This document shows positions 31,352-42,559 of a stretch of DNA of 64,000 nt, in pieces. Numbering within the stretch: position 1 is the first letter of the stretch; every line of letters starts with the position of its first letter. The stretch is from assembly GCF_000495435.3 (NCBI RefSeq), contig NZ_AXUN02000179.1, forward strand, positions 1 to 64,000. Direction: 5' to 3'. The translations under genes were made by a program, and so were the position numbers. Below the pieces are notes generated by a model. The model ran no database searches, was not told where the DNA came from, and saw only the letters and a program-made list of their open reading frames with translations. The stretch comes from Youngiibacter fragilis 232.1 (lineage in GTDB: Bacteria; Bacillota; Clostridia; Clostridiales; Clostridiaceae).

Positions 31352-33970
31352 CTAAACCAAAGCTTTGTTGTATGCCGATCTGATCCTTTTAACAAGCTGG
31401 ATACAAACTAACGGTATAAAGGAAAAAATTAATACTACTAAATACTGTTGTCCTGTTAGCTTAGCCACTTCAAAGATCCCTTTGAATGGATCCCAAGTAA
31501 GCACTATAGTTAGAAGCAAAAATCCTGTTATGAATGCAATCCAAATATAACGATTTGAAAATAAGGTCTCGGCAGTCAATGGTCCCTTGCTTCGGCAGTT
31601 AAACCCATGTATCAAACGCGAGAGACATAAAACCGCAAAGGCCATAGTTACTGCTACGGCTTCTGAAGCTTGCATTCCAATGTGAAAAGCCATCATAGTT
31701 ACAGTAGCAATCAATAACCCTTGAAGTAAAACCTCAATTGCAAATGGTCTAGTCAAAATAGATTCTTTAATATCTCTCGGTTTTTCATTCATTAAAGATG
31801 CTTTTGGCGATTCAATCCCAATGGCGATTGCTGGGAAGCTATCTGTCAATAGGTTAATAAATAACAAGTGAACTGGAGCAAAAGGAGCAGGAAGGTTTAC
31901 TATTGATGCATAAAGGACCGCTAGGATACCTGCTGTGTTGCCAGAGAGCAGAAATTTCACAGAATTCATTATGTTCCCATAAATACTTCTTCCATTACTG
32001 ATTGCTTTGACAATGGTAGCAAAATTATCATCAGTAAGAATCATTGAGGCTGCGTCCTTGGAAACCTCCGTTCCTGTTATCCCCATAGCTATACCAATAT
32101 CAGCCTGTTTTAATGCTGGAGCATCATTAACACCATCACCAGTCATCGCTACTGCATGTCCTAGCTCCTGCCAAGCTCTTACAATTCTAATTTTGTGTTC
32201 AGGTGACACTCTGGCATACACTGACACTTTTGGAACAATATCCAGTAGCTCTTTATCTGTCATGGATTCAATTTTATAGCCTTCTATAGCTTCTGTAGTA
32301 TTATCCATAATTCCTATTTCCTTCGCAATCGCTGATGCAGTAATGATATGATCGCCTGTTATCATAACCGTACGAATTCCAGCTCTATAACAGTTGGCAA
32401 CAGCCTCTGCCGATTCTGCGCGCGGAGGATCCATCATAGCTATTAATCCAATAAATACTAATTTATTTTCATCATCTAAACCTAACTGTTCCCCATTAAA
32501 TTCCTTATATGAAAAGGCCAATATTCGAAGACCTTTCTGTCCTAACTCAGTATTAATTCGTTCCAAATTCGCCCTATCCTCAGGTGTAATGGCTCGAATC
32601 CCTCTCTCGTCATCGATAAATTGGGCTCTTTGAAGGATAGCATCCAAAGCACCCTTTGTGACCATAAGTCTTTTCTCGTGGATATCATGAAGGGTACTCA
32701 TTAGCTTTCGATTGGAATCGAAAGGAAGCTCCGAAATCCTTCTGTAATTCTCTCGTACCCTCAGTTCGTCCCATCCGTACAACTCACCAAGGTTGACTAA
32801 AGCAATTTCTGTAGGATCACCAAGTTCTTGGCTCTCAGTTGTTATCGCATCATTGCAGAGCATGGACATCATCAATAGTCTAAAATCATGTTCTTGTTTA
32901 ATATCTAGGTTATCTTCTTTAAATAGTTGGCTGCGAGTATATATCTGCTTCACCGACATCTTGTTTTGCGTCAGTGTTCCTGTCTTATCGGAACATATTA
33001 TCGAGACACTACCCAGCCCTTCAACAGCATAGAGCTTTCTAATAATTGCGTTTTCCTTCGCCATTCTGCGGGTACCTATAGCAAGGACTATTGTAACAAT
33101 GGAACTTAATGCTTCCGGAATTGCAGCTACAGCCAATGATACAGAAAACATAAAAACATCAATTATAGGTTTGCCACGATAAAGATTCAATGCAAAAATC
33201 AATGCAGCTATTACAATGATTATGGCAGCTAATTTTTTCCCGAAATCATCAAGATTTTTTTGTAGTGGAGTTTCCTTATCCTTTGCCCGTTCTAGAAGTG
33301 TGGCTATTTTACCAATCTCCGTATTACCACCTACGCAAGTTACAACAGCCACTCCTCTGCCATAGGTGATGTGAGTTCCTGAAAAAATCATATTACATTG
33401 ATCACCAGGTGACAGTTTTGAGGCGTTAATGGTCACTGTATCCTTTTCTACACTTACCGATTCCCCAGTAAGAGCACTTTCATCAACCTTGAGACTAAAG
33501 GATTTAATGATTCTGCCATCAGCAGAAACGAAATCTCCCGTTTCAACAATAATTAAATCTCCGACGACAACATCTTCCGATGCTACAACTACCGTCGCGC
33601 CATTGCGGATGACTTTAGATTTTGGTGAAGACAGTGCCTTCAAGGCTTGAAGGGATTCCTCAGCTTTCAAGTGCTGAACAGTGCCTAAACTTGCATTGAT
33701 AATCACAACAACAGCAATTACCAATGTACTTTCATACTTCCCTAAAAATGCTGACATAGCCGCAGCTACTAATAAAATCCAAATCAAAAAATCATTAAAC
33801 TGGGACACAAAGACCATAATAGGCGATGGCTTTTTAACTTCCTTTAATTTATTTTCTCCAAACTGCATTCGCATATTATCGACTTGTAAATCGGCAAGAC
33901 CATTTTCTCCAACTTTTAGTTCTTGCAGAACTTCGTCTACAGATTTATTATAATATTCTTTCATTTTCAA
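31352..33970 (-). CDS. Cation-transporting P-type ATPase, P2 (calcium) type
   Basis: An 872-aa membrane pump. N-terminal cation ATPase domain (YYNKSVDEVLQELKVGENGL), actuator loop DESALTGESVSV, TM4 metal site AIPEALSSIVTIVLAIG, phosphorylation site CSDKTGTLTQNKMSV (Asp about 330), hinge AMTGDGVNDAPALKQADIGIAMG and about ten membrane segments with four in the C-terminal third. This matches calcium-exporting P2A pumps; Na+ or Mn2+ cannot be excluded. It stands alone, with its own upstream region (33971-34227) and the rlmD remnants just downstream. Confidence 0.9.
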   Translation of the reverse strand: MKMKEYYNKSVDEVLQELKVGENGLADLQVDNMRMQFGENKLKEVKKPSPIMVFVSQFNDFLIWILLVAAAMSAFLGKYESTLVIAVVVIINASLGTVQHLKAEESLQALKALSSPKSKVIRNGATVVVASEDVVVGDLIIVETGDFVSADGRIIKSFSLKVDESALTGESVSVEKDTVTINASKLSPGDQCNMIFSGTHITYGRGVAVVTCVGGNTEIGKIATLLERAKDKETPLQKNLDDFGKKLAAIIIVIAALIFALNLYRGKPIIDVFMFSVSLAVAAIPEALSSIVTIVLAIGTRRMAKENAIIRKLYAVEGLGSVSIICSDKTGTLTQNKMSVKQIYTRSQLFKEDNLDIKQEHDFRLLMMSMLCNDAITTESQELGDPTEIALVNLGELYGWDELRVRENYRRISELPFDSNRKLMSTLHDIHEKRLMVTKGALDAILQRAQFIDDERGIRAITPEDRANLERINTELGQKGLRILAFSYKEFNGEQLGLDDENKLVFIGLIAMMDPPRAESAEAVANCYRAGIRTVMITGDHIITASAIAKEIGIMDNTTEAIEGYKIESMTDKELLDIVPKVSVYARVSPEHKIRIVRAWQELGHAVAMTGDGVNDAPALKQADIGIAMGITGTEVSKDAASMILTDDNFATIVKAISNGRSIYGNIMNSVKFLLSGNTAGILAVLYASIVNLPAPFAPVHLLFINLLTDSFPAIAIGIESPKASLMNEKPRDIKESILTRPFAIEVLLQGLLIATVTMMAFHIGMQASEAVAVTMAFAVLCLSRLIHGFNCRSKGPLTAETLFSNRYIWIAFITGFLLLTIVLTWDPFKGIFEVAKLTGQQYLVVLIFSFIPLVCIQLVKRIRSAYNKALV

Positions 33971-34056
33971 CCTTCTTTCATAATTTTATATAACACAAAT
34001 AGACCTCTCCCATTCTTCTTGTCAGTTACCAGAAAACCGAATTATGTCTCACAAAA

Positions 34057-34101
34057 CGATCACTGTCTCCAAACCCAGATCAGCCCTGAAGAGAGGGTTT
34101 G
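34057..34101. terminator. Possible hairpin in the ATPase upstream gap
   Basis: CCAAACCC and GGGTTTGG pair around an 18-base loop, with TTTCTAT after it on the plus strand. This lies in the 257-bp gap between the DUF6671 gene and the ATPase gene. It may end the pur operon transcript or shape the ATPase leader. Confidence 0.3.
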
Positions 34102-34227
34102 GTTTCTATATGCTGAACAATCCGCTCTTAAATTGATGTCTGTGCAATTAATGACTCGGGTAAATTAAAATAACACTCATTTATCGTAATAAAACCATGC
34201 TTTCCTCCTGTCTTTTAATATGCAATC

Positions 34228-35088
34228 TTATGGATTGCAATGATTACAATATTGAGCAGGCGCAAATTCCCCTCTTGGGTATAATTGTTCGTTTTCATGT
34301 TTGCATTTGTGACAACTAAATTCATATTTAAGCGTCATCGCACTTGGTAATCCACATTGTTCACAAGGAAGGCCTTTAATTGCTTCTTTTATTATAAACC
34401 CAGGTGCACCACATTCAGGACAAAAATTCATCAACTTTAAAATTAAATCTTGAGTTGCCTTTTCAATGTTTTTCATTCGGGTAGGATTTGCATGAGCTCT
34501 CATATCTGTTTCAATAAATACATTGCCCGACCGAGATTTCGTCAAACACCAATGGAAACTATCTTTCAACTTATCAACACTGTCAATATCTTTGATAATA
34601 TTTTTTGAATATTCGTCATCTGATCTTAGGATTAAAAAATGCTTTGGAAACCCAATTTTTTCAGCAAACTTTAATGCATCATCAAAGTTATTTGTCTCCA
34701 AATGACCAAAATTGGTTTCTGACCCTTCGTATATCCCGTAAATCTCCATTTTTTCTTTTTTATCGTATAGCAGAACTAGCTCTATATTCCAAGGAATGGG
34801 TACATAAGGATGCGACCCAAAGCTTCCTTCACTAGCAATACCAATGTCAGTATTAAAAAGCTTCATACCTATTCTGATTTTCATTCTTGCTGTATCTAAT
34901 TGAGATTTTGGCCGTTTTATTTCCCTTGAAAAGGTCCCGAGCTTATCTGTATCAAATCTAGTCTCTACTATTAATTCACAGCCTGTTTCTTTTTCCAGAA
35001 CTGGTTTAATAACTTTTTCCTTTTCGTGTTTTGTAAGTAGTACAATTCTTCTGTTTTCATAAATTTTATTATGATTTTTAAATTCCAC
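34228..35088 (-). CDS. DUF6671-like zinc-ribbon protein
   Basis: A 286-aa protein that I match to DUF6671. The N-terminal two thirds contain RRIVLLTKHEKEKVIKPVLEKE, FDTDKLGTFSREIKRP, GIASEGSFGSHPYVPIPWNIE and SGNVFIETDMRAHANPTRMKNI. The C-terminus has four CxxC pairs, CPECGAPGF, LPCEQCGLP, CHKCKHE and YCNHC, enough for two zinc ions. The function is unknown. It starts four bases past the transporter stop, so it is the last gene of the purK operon. Confidence 0.7.
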   Translation of the reverse strand: MEFKNHNKIYENRRIVLLTKHEKEKVIKPVLEKETGCELIVETRFDTDKLGTFSREIKRPKSQLDTARMKIRIGMKLFNTDIGIASEGSFGSHPYVPIPWNIELVLLYDKKEKMEIYGIYEGSETNFGHLETNNFDDALKFAEKIGFPKHFLILRSDDEYSKNIIKDIDSVDKLKDSFHWCLTKSRSGNVFIETDMRAHANPTRMKNIEKATQDLILKLMNFCPECGAPGFIIKEAIKGLPCEQCGLPSAMTLKYEFSCHKCKHENEQLYPRGEFAPAQYCNHCNP

Positions 35089-35091
35089 TAT

Positions 35092-36318
35092 TTACTTCTC
35101 CTCCATCAGCCTTGAAGTCATTAAAATACCTATCAAACACAATGCAATGACATAATAAAATACATACCGATAATTTTGGTGCATATCTAGTAACATACCT
35201 GACGTCACGACTCCAGTAATCGCACCAATGCCATAAGCTGTAAAAACAACACCATAGTTTTGACTATAATGTTTTGTACCATAGAGTGCTAATGTTGAGG
35301 TAGGCGCAATTGCTAACCAACCTCCCAGATTAAACCAAAATACTGAAAATGAAATAGAGTATATTATTACATCGCCTTTATTTGCAAACAACATCAAAAC
35401 AGCTGAAGAAATAATCAATCCGTAAGACATGTACATCGCATTTTTTGAAAAGAGTTTATCGGTAAGCCACCCAAATGCAGGTCTGCCAATACCGTTGAAA
35501 ACTGCAAACAGAGCCATCAATAAGGCAACCTTCTTTGGTGATAATCCGATTAATTCAATACCGACACTACTCGTTAATCCAATTAACATGAGCCCAATCG
35601 TTGTACCTATAAAAAAATTGATGTACAGTCCTTTGAAACTTATAGACTTAATCATGTTTAAAGTATTTAAGTCGTTTAGACTATTCTTTACATGCTTAAC
35701 TGACTTTAAATTTAATATTTCTGAATCAGAAGGATATTTAAAGGGTAATGAAAGAATAGGTATTATTATTCCAAAACAAATTCCTAAAATTTGAAAAGTA
35801 TTCATAATCCCATATTGCTCAACAAAAAATCTAGCAAGTGGTGCAGTTATAAGCGGTGATAAGCCAAATCCTATCAAAACCATACCAACAGCCAAACCTT
35901 TTTTTTCGGGGAACCATCTTGCTACAACTGTCATTGGTACGCCATAAACAATTCCCACTCCTGCACCACTTATTAACCCATATGTGATCGTCAAAATATA
36001 AATATTGGGCGCATAAGCAGATAAAATCCACCCAAGTGACACGAGAAACCCACCTACTATGATAATGTATCTCGGATTGAATTTATCCAGATATCTACCA
36101 GTTAAAAACATAAAAAAAGCATAACAAGCCAGTGCTGTCATATATGGCATTCCACTTTGTGTTGCACCTATATTGAACAGTTTTTCAATTGGAAGTCTAA
36201 AAATACTATAAGAATAGACAGTTCCAAGACACATCATTATGATGATTCCAAGAAGTACATACCCCCATCTCTTTAGGGATTCATATTTTTTATTTTGCAT
36301 CGATAAATTTTGATTCAT
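35092..36318 (-). CDS. MFS transporter, OFA (oxalate/formate antiporter) family
   Basis: A 408-aa membrane protein with 12 expected helices. N-terminal [30 protein letters not shown], and the OFA-type loop [17 protein letters not shown]. The segment [30 protein letters not shown] is the family signature. OFA proteins exchange small carboxylates such as oxalate and formate. It begins within the end of purE, so it is co-translated with the purE operon. The substrate here is not known; a C1 or C4 acid related to the PEP carboxylase reaction would fit. Confidence 0.82.
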   Translation of the reverse strand: MNQNLSMQNKKYESLKRWGYVLLGIIIMMCLGTVYSYSIFRLPIEKLFNIGATQSGMPYMTALACYAFFMFLTGRYLDKFNPRYIIIVGGFLVSLGWILSAYAPNIYILTITYGLISGAGVGIVYGVPMTVVARWFPEKKGLAVGMVLIGFGLSPLITAPLARFFVEQYGIMNTFQILGICFGIIIPILSLPFKYPSDSEILNLKSVKHVKNSLNDLNTLNMIKSISFKGLYINFFIGTTIGLMLIGLTSSVGIELIGLSPKKVALLMALFAVFNGIGRPAFGWLTDKLFSKNAMYMSYGLIISSAVLMLFANKGDVIIYSISFSVFWFNLGGWLAIAPTSTLALYGTKHYSQNYGVVFTAYGIGAITGVVTSGMLLDMHQNYRYVFYYVIALCLIGILMTSRLMEEK

Positions 36319-36844
36319 CCAAATCCCAACTTTCTTTTAATTTATCTTCCAAGTCGTATATAACCTTTTCTGCTACCGCCAGGGTAATTACTTCTATTTT
36401 TTTACGTATGTCTTGATATTTAATCCCGAGTATTCTAGCAGCAAGAATACCTGCATTTTTCGCATTATTAATTCCTACAGTTGCGACAGGTACACCTCCT
36501 GGCATTTGTACGATTGACAGCAAGGAATCTAATCCATCAAGTTCTTTAAGTTTAACTGGAACACCAATAACAGGAAGACTGGTCAGTGACGCTACCATTC
36601 CAGGTAAATGTGCAGAACCGCCAGCACCCGCAATTATGACTTCAATATTTCTACTTTGAGCATTCTTTGCATATTCGACCATTCTTTCAGGTGTTCTATG
36701 GGCCGATACAACTTTTATTTCATAAATAATATCATATTGTTCCAAGACAAACGCAGCCATTTTCATGATTTTTAAATCTGATTCACTTCCCATAATAATG
36801 CCAACTATCGGCCCACCGGTCTTTTCTTTTTTGCAATCGTTCAT
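36290..36844 (-). CDS. purE: N5-carboxyaminoimidazole ribonucleotide mutase
   Basis: A 184-aa class I PurE, converting N5-CAIR to CAIR in purine synthesis. ATG 36844 ([19 protein letters not shown]) follows ggagg; the longer frame to 36895 has no site. Motifs: [71 protein letters not shown] with active-site Ser, His and Asp present. It works with PurK (38553), but the two are separated by a PEP carboxylase gene, unusual for pur operons. Confidence 0.95.
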   Translation of the reverse strand: MNDCKKEKTGGPIVGIIMGSESDLKIMKMAAFVLEQYDIIYEIKVVSAHRTPERMVEYAKNAQSRNIEVIIAGAGGSAHLPGMVASLTSLPVIGVPVKLKELDGLDSLLSIVQMPGGVPVATVGINNAKNAGILAARILGIKYQDIRKKIEVITLAVAEKVIYDLEDKLKESWDLDESKFIDAK

Positions 36845-36918
36845 ACCATATTCCCTCCATTCTAGATTTATAATTTCATCACAAATATGGAACAAAATTT
36901 AACCTTGCAGCTATTAAG

Positions 36919-38535
36919 TTACCCAAGGCTTCCTCTGATTTTACCCATTTTTACAATCCATTCATTAAGAATTTTCTTTTCTTCATCCCCGTCATCAAAG
37001 AGATCTTTTTGCTTCCCAATCAAATGTAAGATTATTGGCCGAATTGATTTTAAGAGGGTATGATAAAATTCATCTTCATTGATTTCGACATCTTCCTTTT
37101 GTATATTTAAAATTTTACAAGCAAAATCAAAATCCTCCTGATATTCCAATCGTGCCGTTTCTTCAATTATTCCTTTTGAGATTTTCACATTAACATATTT
37201 AGATGCAAACACTAAATCCTTTTTTAATTGAGGATAGTAACATAATAATTTTTCAATACCTTCCCTACCGTATTTTTCTTCTACTTCTTTTAAACCTCTT
37301 CCTACACCTATGAATTCAGGTGGTGCACCTAATGTATACATTGCAGATGTGAAAGATATTGCTCTTGGCACAGTACACTGTATGTCAGTATTAATGCCAA
37401 TTAGTTCTTCTTTCAGTTTCTGATCTTTTACAAGATTAGATAATTCCACCATATTTGCTATTTCTCTGATATATTCTAATCCGGTTTTTGTACTTGACAA
37501 TCTATCGCGATTCTTCGGAATATATTTTGAAATTATTTCAACTGTATTTATGATTTTCAAGAATGTTCTCATATAATTTTTAGTGAATATGCCGATGAAT
37601 TCTTTCATTAATTCAGTATCTTCTAACGTGAATTCTCTTTTAACCTGCTTTCCAATATTCCCTTTTAGACTATTCACCACCTCTTTAGTTTCAGCCTCAC
37701 CGTGATCATACCTTAAGCCTGACTGAATTGTGAAAGTTCTTATTCCTGCATATGTCTCATATATGGATTCTAAGTTTTCCTCAGTGAAATGTCCCCTAAA
37801 CGGCAATGCTCCACATCCTAGAATTGGAGCAACTTCAACACTATTTAATTCTCCCCACTTGAGTGATTTATCAGTGGCAATCACCACAGCTAAGACTGAT
37901 GAAATCATTCCATATGACATAGCCGAATCTGAACGTGCGAACATGATTCTAATAGTTTCGAATGAATAACCCTTACTTAATGAATCATTACAGTACTCAT
38001 CCAAAATCACATCCACATTTACAAGCGCTGGAACACTTTCTACAAGAGGAATAATCCTAATGCTATTTAATGGAAATTGAATGTCGTAATTTTTATTGCC
38101 AAGTTCGATGACAGAGTTAATCCTTTCTTGCAACTGAATTATTTCATGTCCTGTTTCAATCATGGGCACAACAGTCTCGGAAATAGCTTGCACGGAAGTT
38201 TGTTTATAAGCCAGAATATTGGTTTCTACAAGTGACATAATGCTCATAAGCTGTCTAAAAATTGGTTCTTTCTTTGCATTTGGTATCCTTGGAGTAATGA
38301 AAACATCTTTTCCCGGAATTATTCCTTTATTGATAAATCCTAAAGCGATTTGAGATGTCTGATGATACGGGGTAAGTTTTCCTTCAAAATCTATCATGAT
38401 TTCTTCAATCCCCAACCCACCATTTTTCTGACATGTTAAGCCATGAATAGCCTCTTCTGGTTCTTGTTGTATTGTTATATATTTATCAGCATTGTCAGGG
38501 TGCTGTGTTGCCATGCTAGACGGAATTTTTCTCAT
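36919..38535 (-). CDS. ppcA: Phosphoenolpyruvate carboxylase, archaeal type
   Basis: A 538-aa enzyme adding bicarbonate to PEP to form oxaloacetate. It starts [18 protein letters not shown] and has [59 protein letters not shown] and [24 protein letters not shown], the pattern of the short archaeal-type family (about 500 aa), not the 900-aa bacterial one. This type occurs in some clostridia. It lies 17 bp after purK and ahead of purE, in one operon. Confidence 0.93.
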   Translation of the reverse strand: MRKIPSSMATQHPDNADKYITIQQEPEEAIHGLTCQKNGGLGIEEIMIDFEGKLTPYHQTSQIALGFINKGIIPGKDVFITPRIPNAKKEPIFRQLMSIMSLVETNILAYKQTSVQAISETVVPMIETGHEIIQLQERINSVIELGNKNYDIQFPLNSIRIIPLVESVPALVNVDVILDEYCNDSLSKGYSFETIRIMFARSDSAMSYGMISSVLAVVIATDKSLKWGELNSVEVAPILGCGALPFRGHFTEENLESIYETYAGIRTFTIQSGLRYDHGEAETKEVVNSLKGNIGKQVKREFTLEDTELMKEFIGIFTKNYMRTFLKIINTVEIISKYIPKNRDRLSSTKTGLEYIREIANMVELSNLVKDQKLKEELIGINTDIQCTVPRAISFTSAMYTLGAPPEFIGVGRGLKEVEEKYGREGIEKLLCYYPQLKKDLVFASKYVNVKISKGIIEETARLEYQEDFDFACKILNIQKEDVEINEDEFYHTLLKSIRPIILHLIGKQKDLFDDGDEEKKILNEWIVKMGKIRGSLG

Positions 38536-38552
38536 TTTAATTGCTCCTCATA

Positions 38553-39713
38553 TTAATCTATTTTTATTTTGCTTAATGCGATTTTCGCTTGATGATTCGC
38601 TTTACCAACCGAATCATCAAGCACTGTGATATGTCCGATTTTTTTTAAATGTTTGGACTCCAGCTTTCCATACAAATGGAAATGACAATCCTTAATGTTT
38701 AGAATTGCATCAACTCCACTAACACTATAAGTTCCAGCAACGTGTTCATTCCCCAAAATATTATACATAGCACATGGCAATCTTAATTTAGGAGATCCTA
38801 ATGGCATGCCTGTTATAATTCTAATATGTTGTTCAAATTGCGAAGAAACACACCCTTCAATGGTATAGTGCCCTGAATTATGAGGTCTTGGTGCAATTTC
38901 ATTAACTAAAACATTTGAATCAGAATCAATGAAAAATTCTATACAAAAGATACCAAAATCGTCTAATTCTTCGACAATTTTTTTGCTCATGATATGAATT
39001 TGCTTTTCAATTTCAACAGAAATATTTGCAGGTATGAGGGAATTAATGAGTATGCTATTTTCGTGGAAATTTTCTGCTATTGGATAAAGCACTATGTCAT
39101 CATGATTCTTGGCAACAATAATTGAAACTTCTTTTGTGAAATGTATAAATTCTTCTGCCATTATCTCCAAACCCCTAAATATTTGATAATTTTCTTCAAG
39201 CTTATTGATATCATTAAGCACTAAATTCCCTTTACCATCATACCCATCTCTACATGTTTTAAGGATAGCTTTTTGCCCAAACTTATAAAACACATCTCTC
39301 AATTCTTTCAAAGTATTTATCAAGTAGAATTCAGGCACTTTGATGCCAATGTTATTCAACATGCTCTTTTGCACAAATTTATTTTGAATCAATCTAAGCG
39401 TTTTAGCCGATGGGTAGATAGTATACCCCTCATATTCCAATAAAGTGAGCAGATCCACATCAATATGTTCAAATTCATATGTAATAACGTCAGTCTTTCG
39501 TGCTAAATTTCTTAACGCATTTAAGTCTCCATAAACTGCAGTAATTTGTTCATCAGCAACTTGACCCGCCGGAGAATTGGGTTTCGGATCGAATACAATA
39601 ACGTTATACCCCATCCTCTTTGCATCCAAAACCAGCATTCTTCCTAATTGTCCACCACCAATGATACCAATGGTTGAAGGCGGGTTTAATTTCGATATTT
39701 TCTTCTGACTCAT
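38553..39713 (-). CDS. purK: N5-carboxyaminoimidazole ribonucleotide synthase
   Basis: A 386-aa ATP-grasp enzyme making N5-CAIR from AIR, ATP and bicarbonate. N-terminal STIGIIGGGQLGRMLVLDAKRMGYNVIVFDP, then DVITYEFEHIDVDLL, LKTCRDGYDGKGN, FIHFTKEVSIIVAKN and EIAPRPHNSGHYTIEGCVSSQFEQHIR, all standard PurK motifs. Ribosome binding site aggaaggtg lies right after the U run of the terminator at 39733-39782, so purK may have its own promoter or be controlled by readthrough. Confidence 0.95.
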   Translation of the reverse strand: MSQKKISKLNPPSTIGIIGGGQLGRMLVLDAKRMGYNVIVFDPKPNSPAGQVADEQITAVYGDLNALRNLARKTDVITYEFEHIDVDLLTLLEYEGYTIYPSAKTLRLIQNKFVQKSMLNNIGIKVPEFYLINTLKELRDVFYKFGQKAILKTCRDGYDGKGNLVLNDINKLEENYQIFRGLEIMAEEFIHFTKEVSIIVAKNHDDIVLYPIAENFHENSILINSLIPANISVEIEKQIHIMSKKIVEELDDFGIFCIEFFIDSDSNVLVNEIAPRPHNSGHYTIEGCVSSQFEQHIRIITGMPLGSPKLRLPCAMYNILGNEHVAGTYSVSGVDAILNIKDCHFHLYGKLESKHLKKIGHITVLDDSVGKANHQAKIALSKIKID

Positions 39714-39732
39714 ACAATCACCTTCCTAAATA

Positions 39733-39782
39733 AAATAAAAAAAGCCAATAACAAAGATTCCACAGAACCCTGTTATTGGCTT
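39733..39782 (-). terminator. Rho-independent terminator ahead of purK
   Basis: On the minus strand AAGCCAATAACA, a 17-base loop, TGTTATTGGCTT, then TTTTTATTTTATTT. Perfect 12-bp stem. It ends the DUF2294 transcript only 20 bases before the purK start, so it could also act as an attenuator of the pur operon. Confidence 0.85.
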
Positions 39783-39825
39783 ACGCTTGACTGGTTAGTA
39801 CCCCTTCAATCTGTCTTCCAATTTA

Positions 39826-40188
39826 CTAATTTATTATATTTTCTTCAATGTCTTGGTCTACTACTACAGCAATAATTTTTTCACCTGTTTTAGTACTCAC
39901 ATCAGAATACGTGCTGATGATATTGACATCAATTACTGATTTAATCGCTTCTTCCAGACCTTCACGCGCATTTTCGAACAGAGCAGTTCTTAATTTTTTT
40001 ATCAGATCTATGCCTTCCTTATTTTGAGCCAAGCTCTTTTCGGAAGTACTTAAAAAACCTTTAAGTCTAATAATTATCAAATCTTGGAAGATAATTGTCC
40101 TGATTTTTTCAGGTCCTCTACCCATTTGTTCAATTTCAAACTTACTAATTGCTTCGCTTAATTTCGATTCAATTTGTCCTTTTGTCAT
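39826..40188 (-). CDS. DUF2294 / MpsC-like protein
   Basis: A 120-aa protein. ATG 40188 (MTKGQIESKLSEAISKFEI) is placed best relative to aggag; two closer ATGs are too near. It has the family pattern MGRGPEKIRTIIFQDLIIIRLKGFLS, KKLRTALFENAREGLEEAIKS and SDVSTKTGEKIIAVVVDQDIE. Members are linked to the MpsC protein of a Na+ membrane potential system in staphylococci, but the link to that role here is weak. It is a single-gene unit between the pur operon and prophage 2. Confidence 0.8.
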   Translation of the reverse strand: MTKGQIESKLSEAISKFEIEQMGRGPEKIRTIIFQDLIIIRLKGFLSTSEKSLAQNKEGIDLIKKLRTALFENAREGLEEAIKSVIDVNIISTYSDVSTKTGEKIIAVVVDQDIEENIIN

Positions 40189-40197
40189 GAACATCAT

Positions 40198-40572
40198 CTC
40201 CTAAATCTATATTACAGTACTAATAAGGGGCAACAAAATCCGCCTATCTGCTAATAATATCACATTGCTTCTGACTCAACAATGTTTTTTAATTATCATT
40301 CATTTTGATTTGGAACATTTCCGGATTTTTTCATTTCACCACTAATTCATCTCTCAGACATACGAGACCCCGTCTTTATACTAAAATGCGATGATACGCG
40401 TAGGTTGAAGTCTTTCGATTGCCTCTATATAAGGACCACATATACTTGTGACACTCAAGGTTTGTGATAATTCGATGTTAAATTAATGTTATTGAGTAGC
40501 AGTTTACTTGTCGAAATACAGACTAAGCCGCCGATCAAGGATCTATTTACCCTTTAGCAGCAGCCATCTTGT
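40198..40572. other. Gene-free gap at the left end of prophage 2
   Basis: About 375 bp with no convincing gene. It lies between the last host gene and the stop of the outermost recombinase gene. Serine recombinase genes usually lie next to the attachment site, so the prophage end is expected here. I could not find a matching repeat inside the window; the partner end lies beyond the right edge. Confidence 0.45.
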
Positions 40573-42141
40573 TTACAGTCTGATATCAACTACAAAGCTG
40601 GATTTGAATTCAACTGTCAGCTTGTTATCAAAGACCGTTATCTTCTCTATAAGCCTTCTGACCAGCTGCTCATCGTATTCAATCAGTTCACCAGTCTGCT
40701 CTTTAAGGAACTCTGTCATTTCTTCAATACGCTGTCTCTTGCCTTGGCGCTCAGCATTTTGCACTTGGGTGTTTTGCTTTAAATCCCGCAATCGGTAAAT
40801 CTCATCAGCTACGTTGTTATAGTCAGCCTTGGAATTTGCTATATTTAAAAGTTCTTTTTGTAATTCTTCCAGCTTCTCATCAAAATCATCGGTGTCTTTG
40901 TCGTCCTCCTCATTAAGTACGGTAGCAATGTTCACTTGCAAAGTTTCAACGAAGGTATTCTTACTGCAAAGCGCCTCGTTAATTGCTTTGACAACTGCAT
41001 TTTGGAGAGTTTCTTCATTTACCGTTGGTGAAGAGCAATCCGAGCCTTTCTCCTCAAGGCGGCTGACACATCGCCAGACTATGGACCTGCATCCTCGATT
41101 GTTCCAATGCACCCTCCTGTATATCTCTCCACATTCACCGCAATAAACAATGCTTGATAACGCATATCTGCTGCTATAGACTCTTTTCTTGCCATTCTTC
41201 CCAGTATAGAGATTTGCGCGTCGTACTAGCTCTTCCTGCACCTGCATGAAAATTTCACGCGGGATTATAGGCTCGTGGCTGTTCTCGACATAATATTGCG
41301 GAACAATGCCATTGTTGACCACACGCTTCTTTGATAGAAAGTCGACGGTATAGGTCTTCTGCAGCAGAGCGTCCCCGATATACTTCTCATTTTGCAAAAT
41401 TTTCTTGAGTGTCTCAGGTCTCCACTTCGCTTTATTTGCCGCTGTTAGGATTCCGTCAGCTTCCAAACTGCGTGCTATTTGCAGAAGGCTTGCACCCTCA
41501 ATATATTCGCGGTAGATGCGCTTCACCACTTCAGCTTCTTCCTGGACAATAACCAGCCGTTTATTCTCTTTGGTATAACCTAAGAACCGATTATGATTGA
41601 TCTGAACCTCTCCTTGCTGATAGCGATACTGAATGCCAAGCTTTACGTTCTGGCTGAGCGATTGACTTTCCTGTTGGGCTAAGGATGCCATTATGGTGAG
41701 CATAACCTCTCCCTTGGAGTCCATCGTATTGATATTCTCTTTCTCGAAAAATACAGGAATATTCTTGTCTTTGAGCTGTCTAATGAATTTTAAACAATCC
41801 AGGGTGTTTCGAGCAAAGCGGCTGATGGATTTTGTAATAATCATGTCGATTTTACCTTCCATGCAGTCCTCAATCATGCGGTTGAACTCATCACGCTTCT
41901 TTGTATTGGTTCCTGTGATTCCGTCATCAGCATAGATCCCTGCCAGTTCCCATTCCATGTTGCTCTGAATGTAGTTCGTGTAATGCTCAATCTGGACTTC
42001 GTAACTTGTTGCCTGCTCATCGCTGTCAGTGGAAACACGGCAGTAAGCAGCAACCTTAAGTTTTGGCTTTTCATCAGTATTTACATTATTGCCTATACGT
42101 GCGCGTGCCGGTATCACTGTAACGCTACGATTATTTGCCAT
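40573..42141 (-). CDS. Large serine recombinase (phage integrase) 1
   Basis: A 522-aa integrase. Catalytic resolvase domain with [18 protein letters not shown] (active Ser), [31 protein letters not shown] and [12 protein letters not shown]; recombinase domain near 180-290 ([31 protein letters not shown]); zinc ribbon [11 protein letters not shown] with a later C; and a long coiled-coil ([23 protein letters not shown]). The architecture is complete. It is probably the main or a paired integrase of prophage 2 and lies at its edge. Confidence 0.92.
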   Translation of the reverse strand: MANNRSVTVIPARARIGNNVNTDEKPKLKVAAYCRVSTDSDEQATSYEVQIEHYTNYIQSNMEWELAGIYADDGITGTNTKKRDEFNRMIEDCMEGKIDMIITKSISRFARNTLDCLKFIRQLKDKNIPVFFEKENINTMDSKGEVMLTIMASLAQQESQSLSQNVKLGIQYRYQQGEVQINHNRFLGYTKENKRLVIVQEEAEVVKRIYREYIEGASLLQIARSLEADGILTAANKAKWRPETLKKILQNEKYIGDALLQKTYTVDFLSKKRVVNNGIVPQYYVENSHEPIIPREIFMQVQEELVRRANLYTGKNGKKRVYSSRYALSSIVYCGECGEIYRRVHWNNRGCRSIVWRCVSRLEEKGSDCSSPTVNEETLQNAVVKAINEALCSKNTFVETLQVNIATVLNEEDDKDTDDFDEKLEELQKELLNIANSKADYNNVADEIYRLRDLKQNTQVQNAERQGKRQRIEEMTEFLKEQTGELIEYDEQLVRRLIEKITVFDNKLTVEFKSSFVVDIRL

Positions 42142-42559
42142 CTAAAATCACCTTGCTTTCAATTAAACTGTAGGCATATTCGGCTTGTTGAAAGGGATCA
42201 TCATAAAGATGCTGGGGTGCTGGAGCAGCAAACTGTAATCTCTGAACTACTGTTTTTGGCATTTCCTGTTCACGAATTCTTCCAAGCATCTGTGCCCGCC
42301 TCAGTTTTTCTGTCTCGACCTGTTTGATCATTTCTTTGTTTATTATTTGTGGGTAGAAGTCATCACCAAGGTATCGTTTATTTATAAGAATCCTGGAAAT
42401 CGATGCATGACAGCGCTTGATACCAGCCTTTTCTGCAGCATCTTCTAAAGAGAGTCCGGAAAGATATAATTGAAACAAATCCCTTATTTGTGCTGCTGCT
42501 TTTTCATCAATAATCGCCTTGCCATTTTTGATGATGTATCCGAATGGTATGTGATTCAC
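42131..42559 (-). CDS. Short recombinase-like protein without catalytic domain
   Basis: A 142-aa protein with a GTG start. It carries only the recombinase (DNA-binding) part: [46 protein letters not shown] and [20 protein letters not shown]. No resolvase active-site Ser domain. It is translationally fused by position between two full recombinase genes, overlapping the downstream one by 11 bases. It could help direct integration and excision. This three-recombinase cluster is a known clostridial arrangement. Confidence 0.8.
   Translation of the reverse strand: MNHIPFGYIIKNGKAIIDEKAAAQIRDLFQLYLSGLSLEDAAEKAGIKRCHASISRILINKRYLGDDFYPQIINKEMIKQVETEKLRRAQMLGRIREQEMPKTVVQRLQFAAPAPQHLYDDPFQQAEYAYSLIESKVILDGK

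Noticed and set aside
31353-31395. Upstream part of the 75-codon frame ending in the rlmD scrap
   Set aside because: It lies within the end of the ATPase gene and carries no methyltransferase signature; only the downstream parts match.
33923-34168. 81-codon plus-strand frame in the ATPase upstream region
   Set aside because: It overlaps the ATPase start on the other strand, has no SD and no recognisable motif.
40198-40572. Defined attachment site for prophage 2
   Set aside because: The position is right, but the partner repeat lies beyond the window, so no core can be named.
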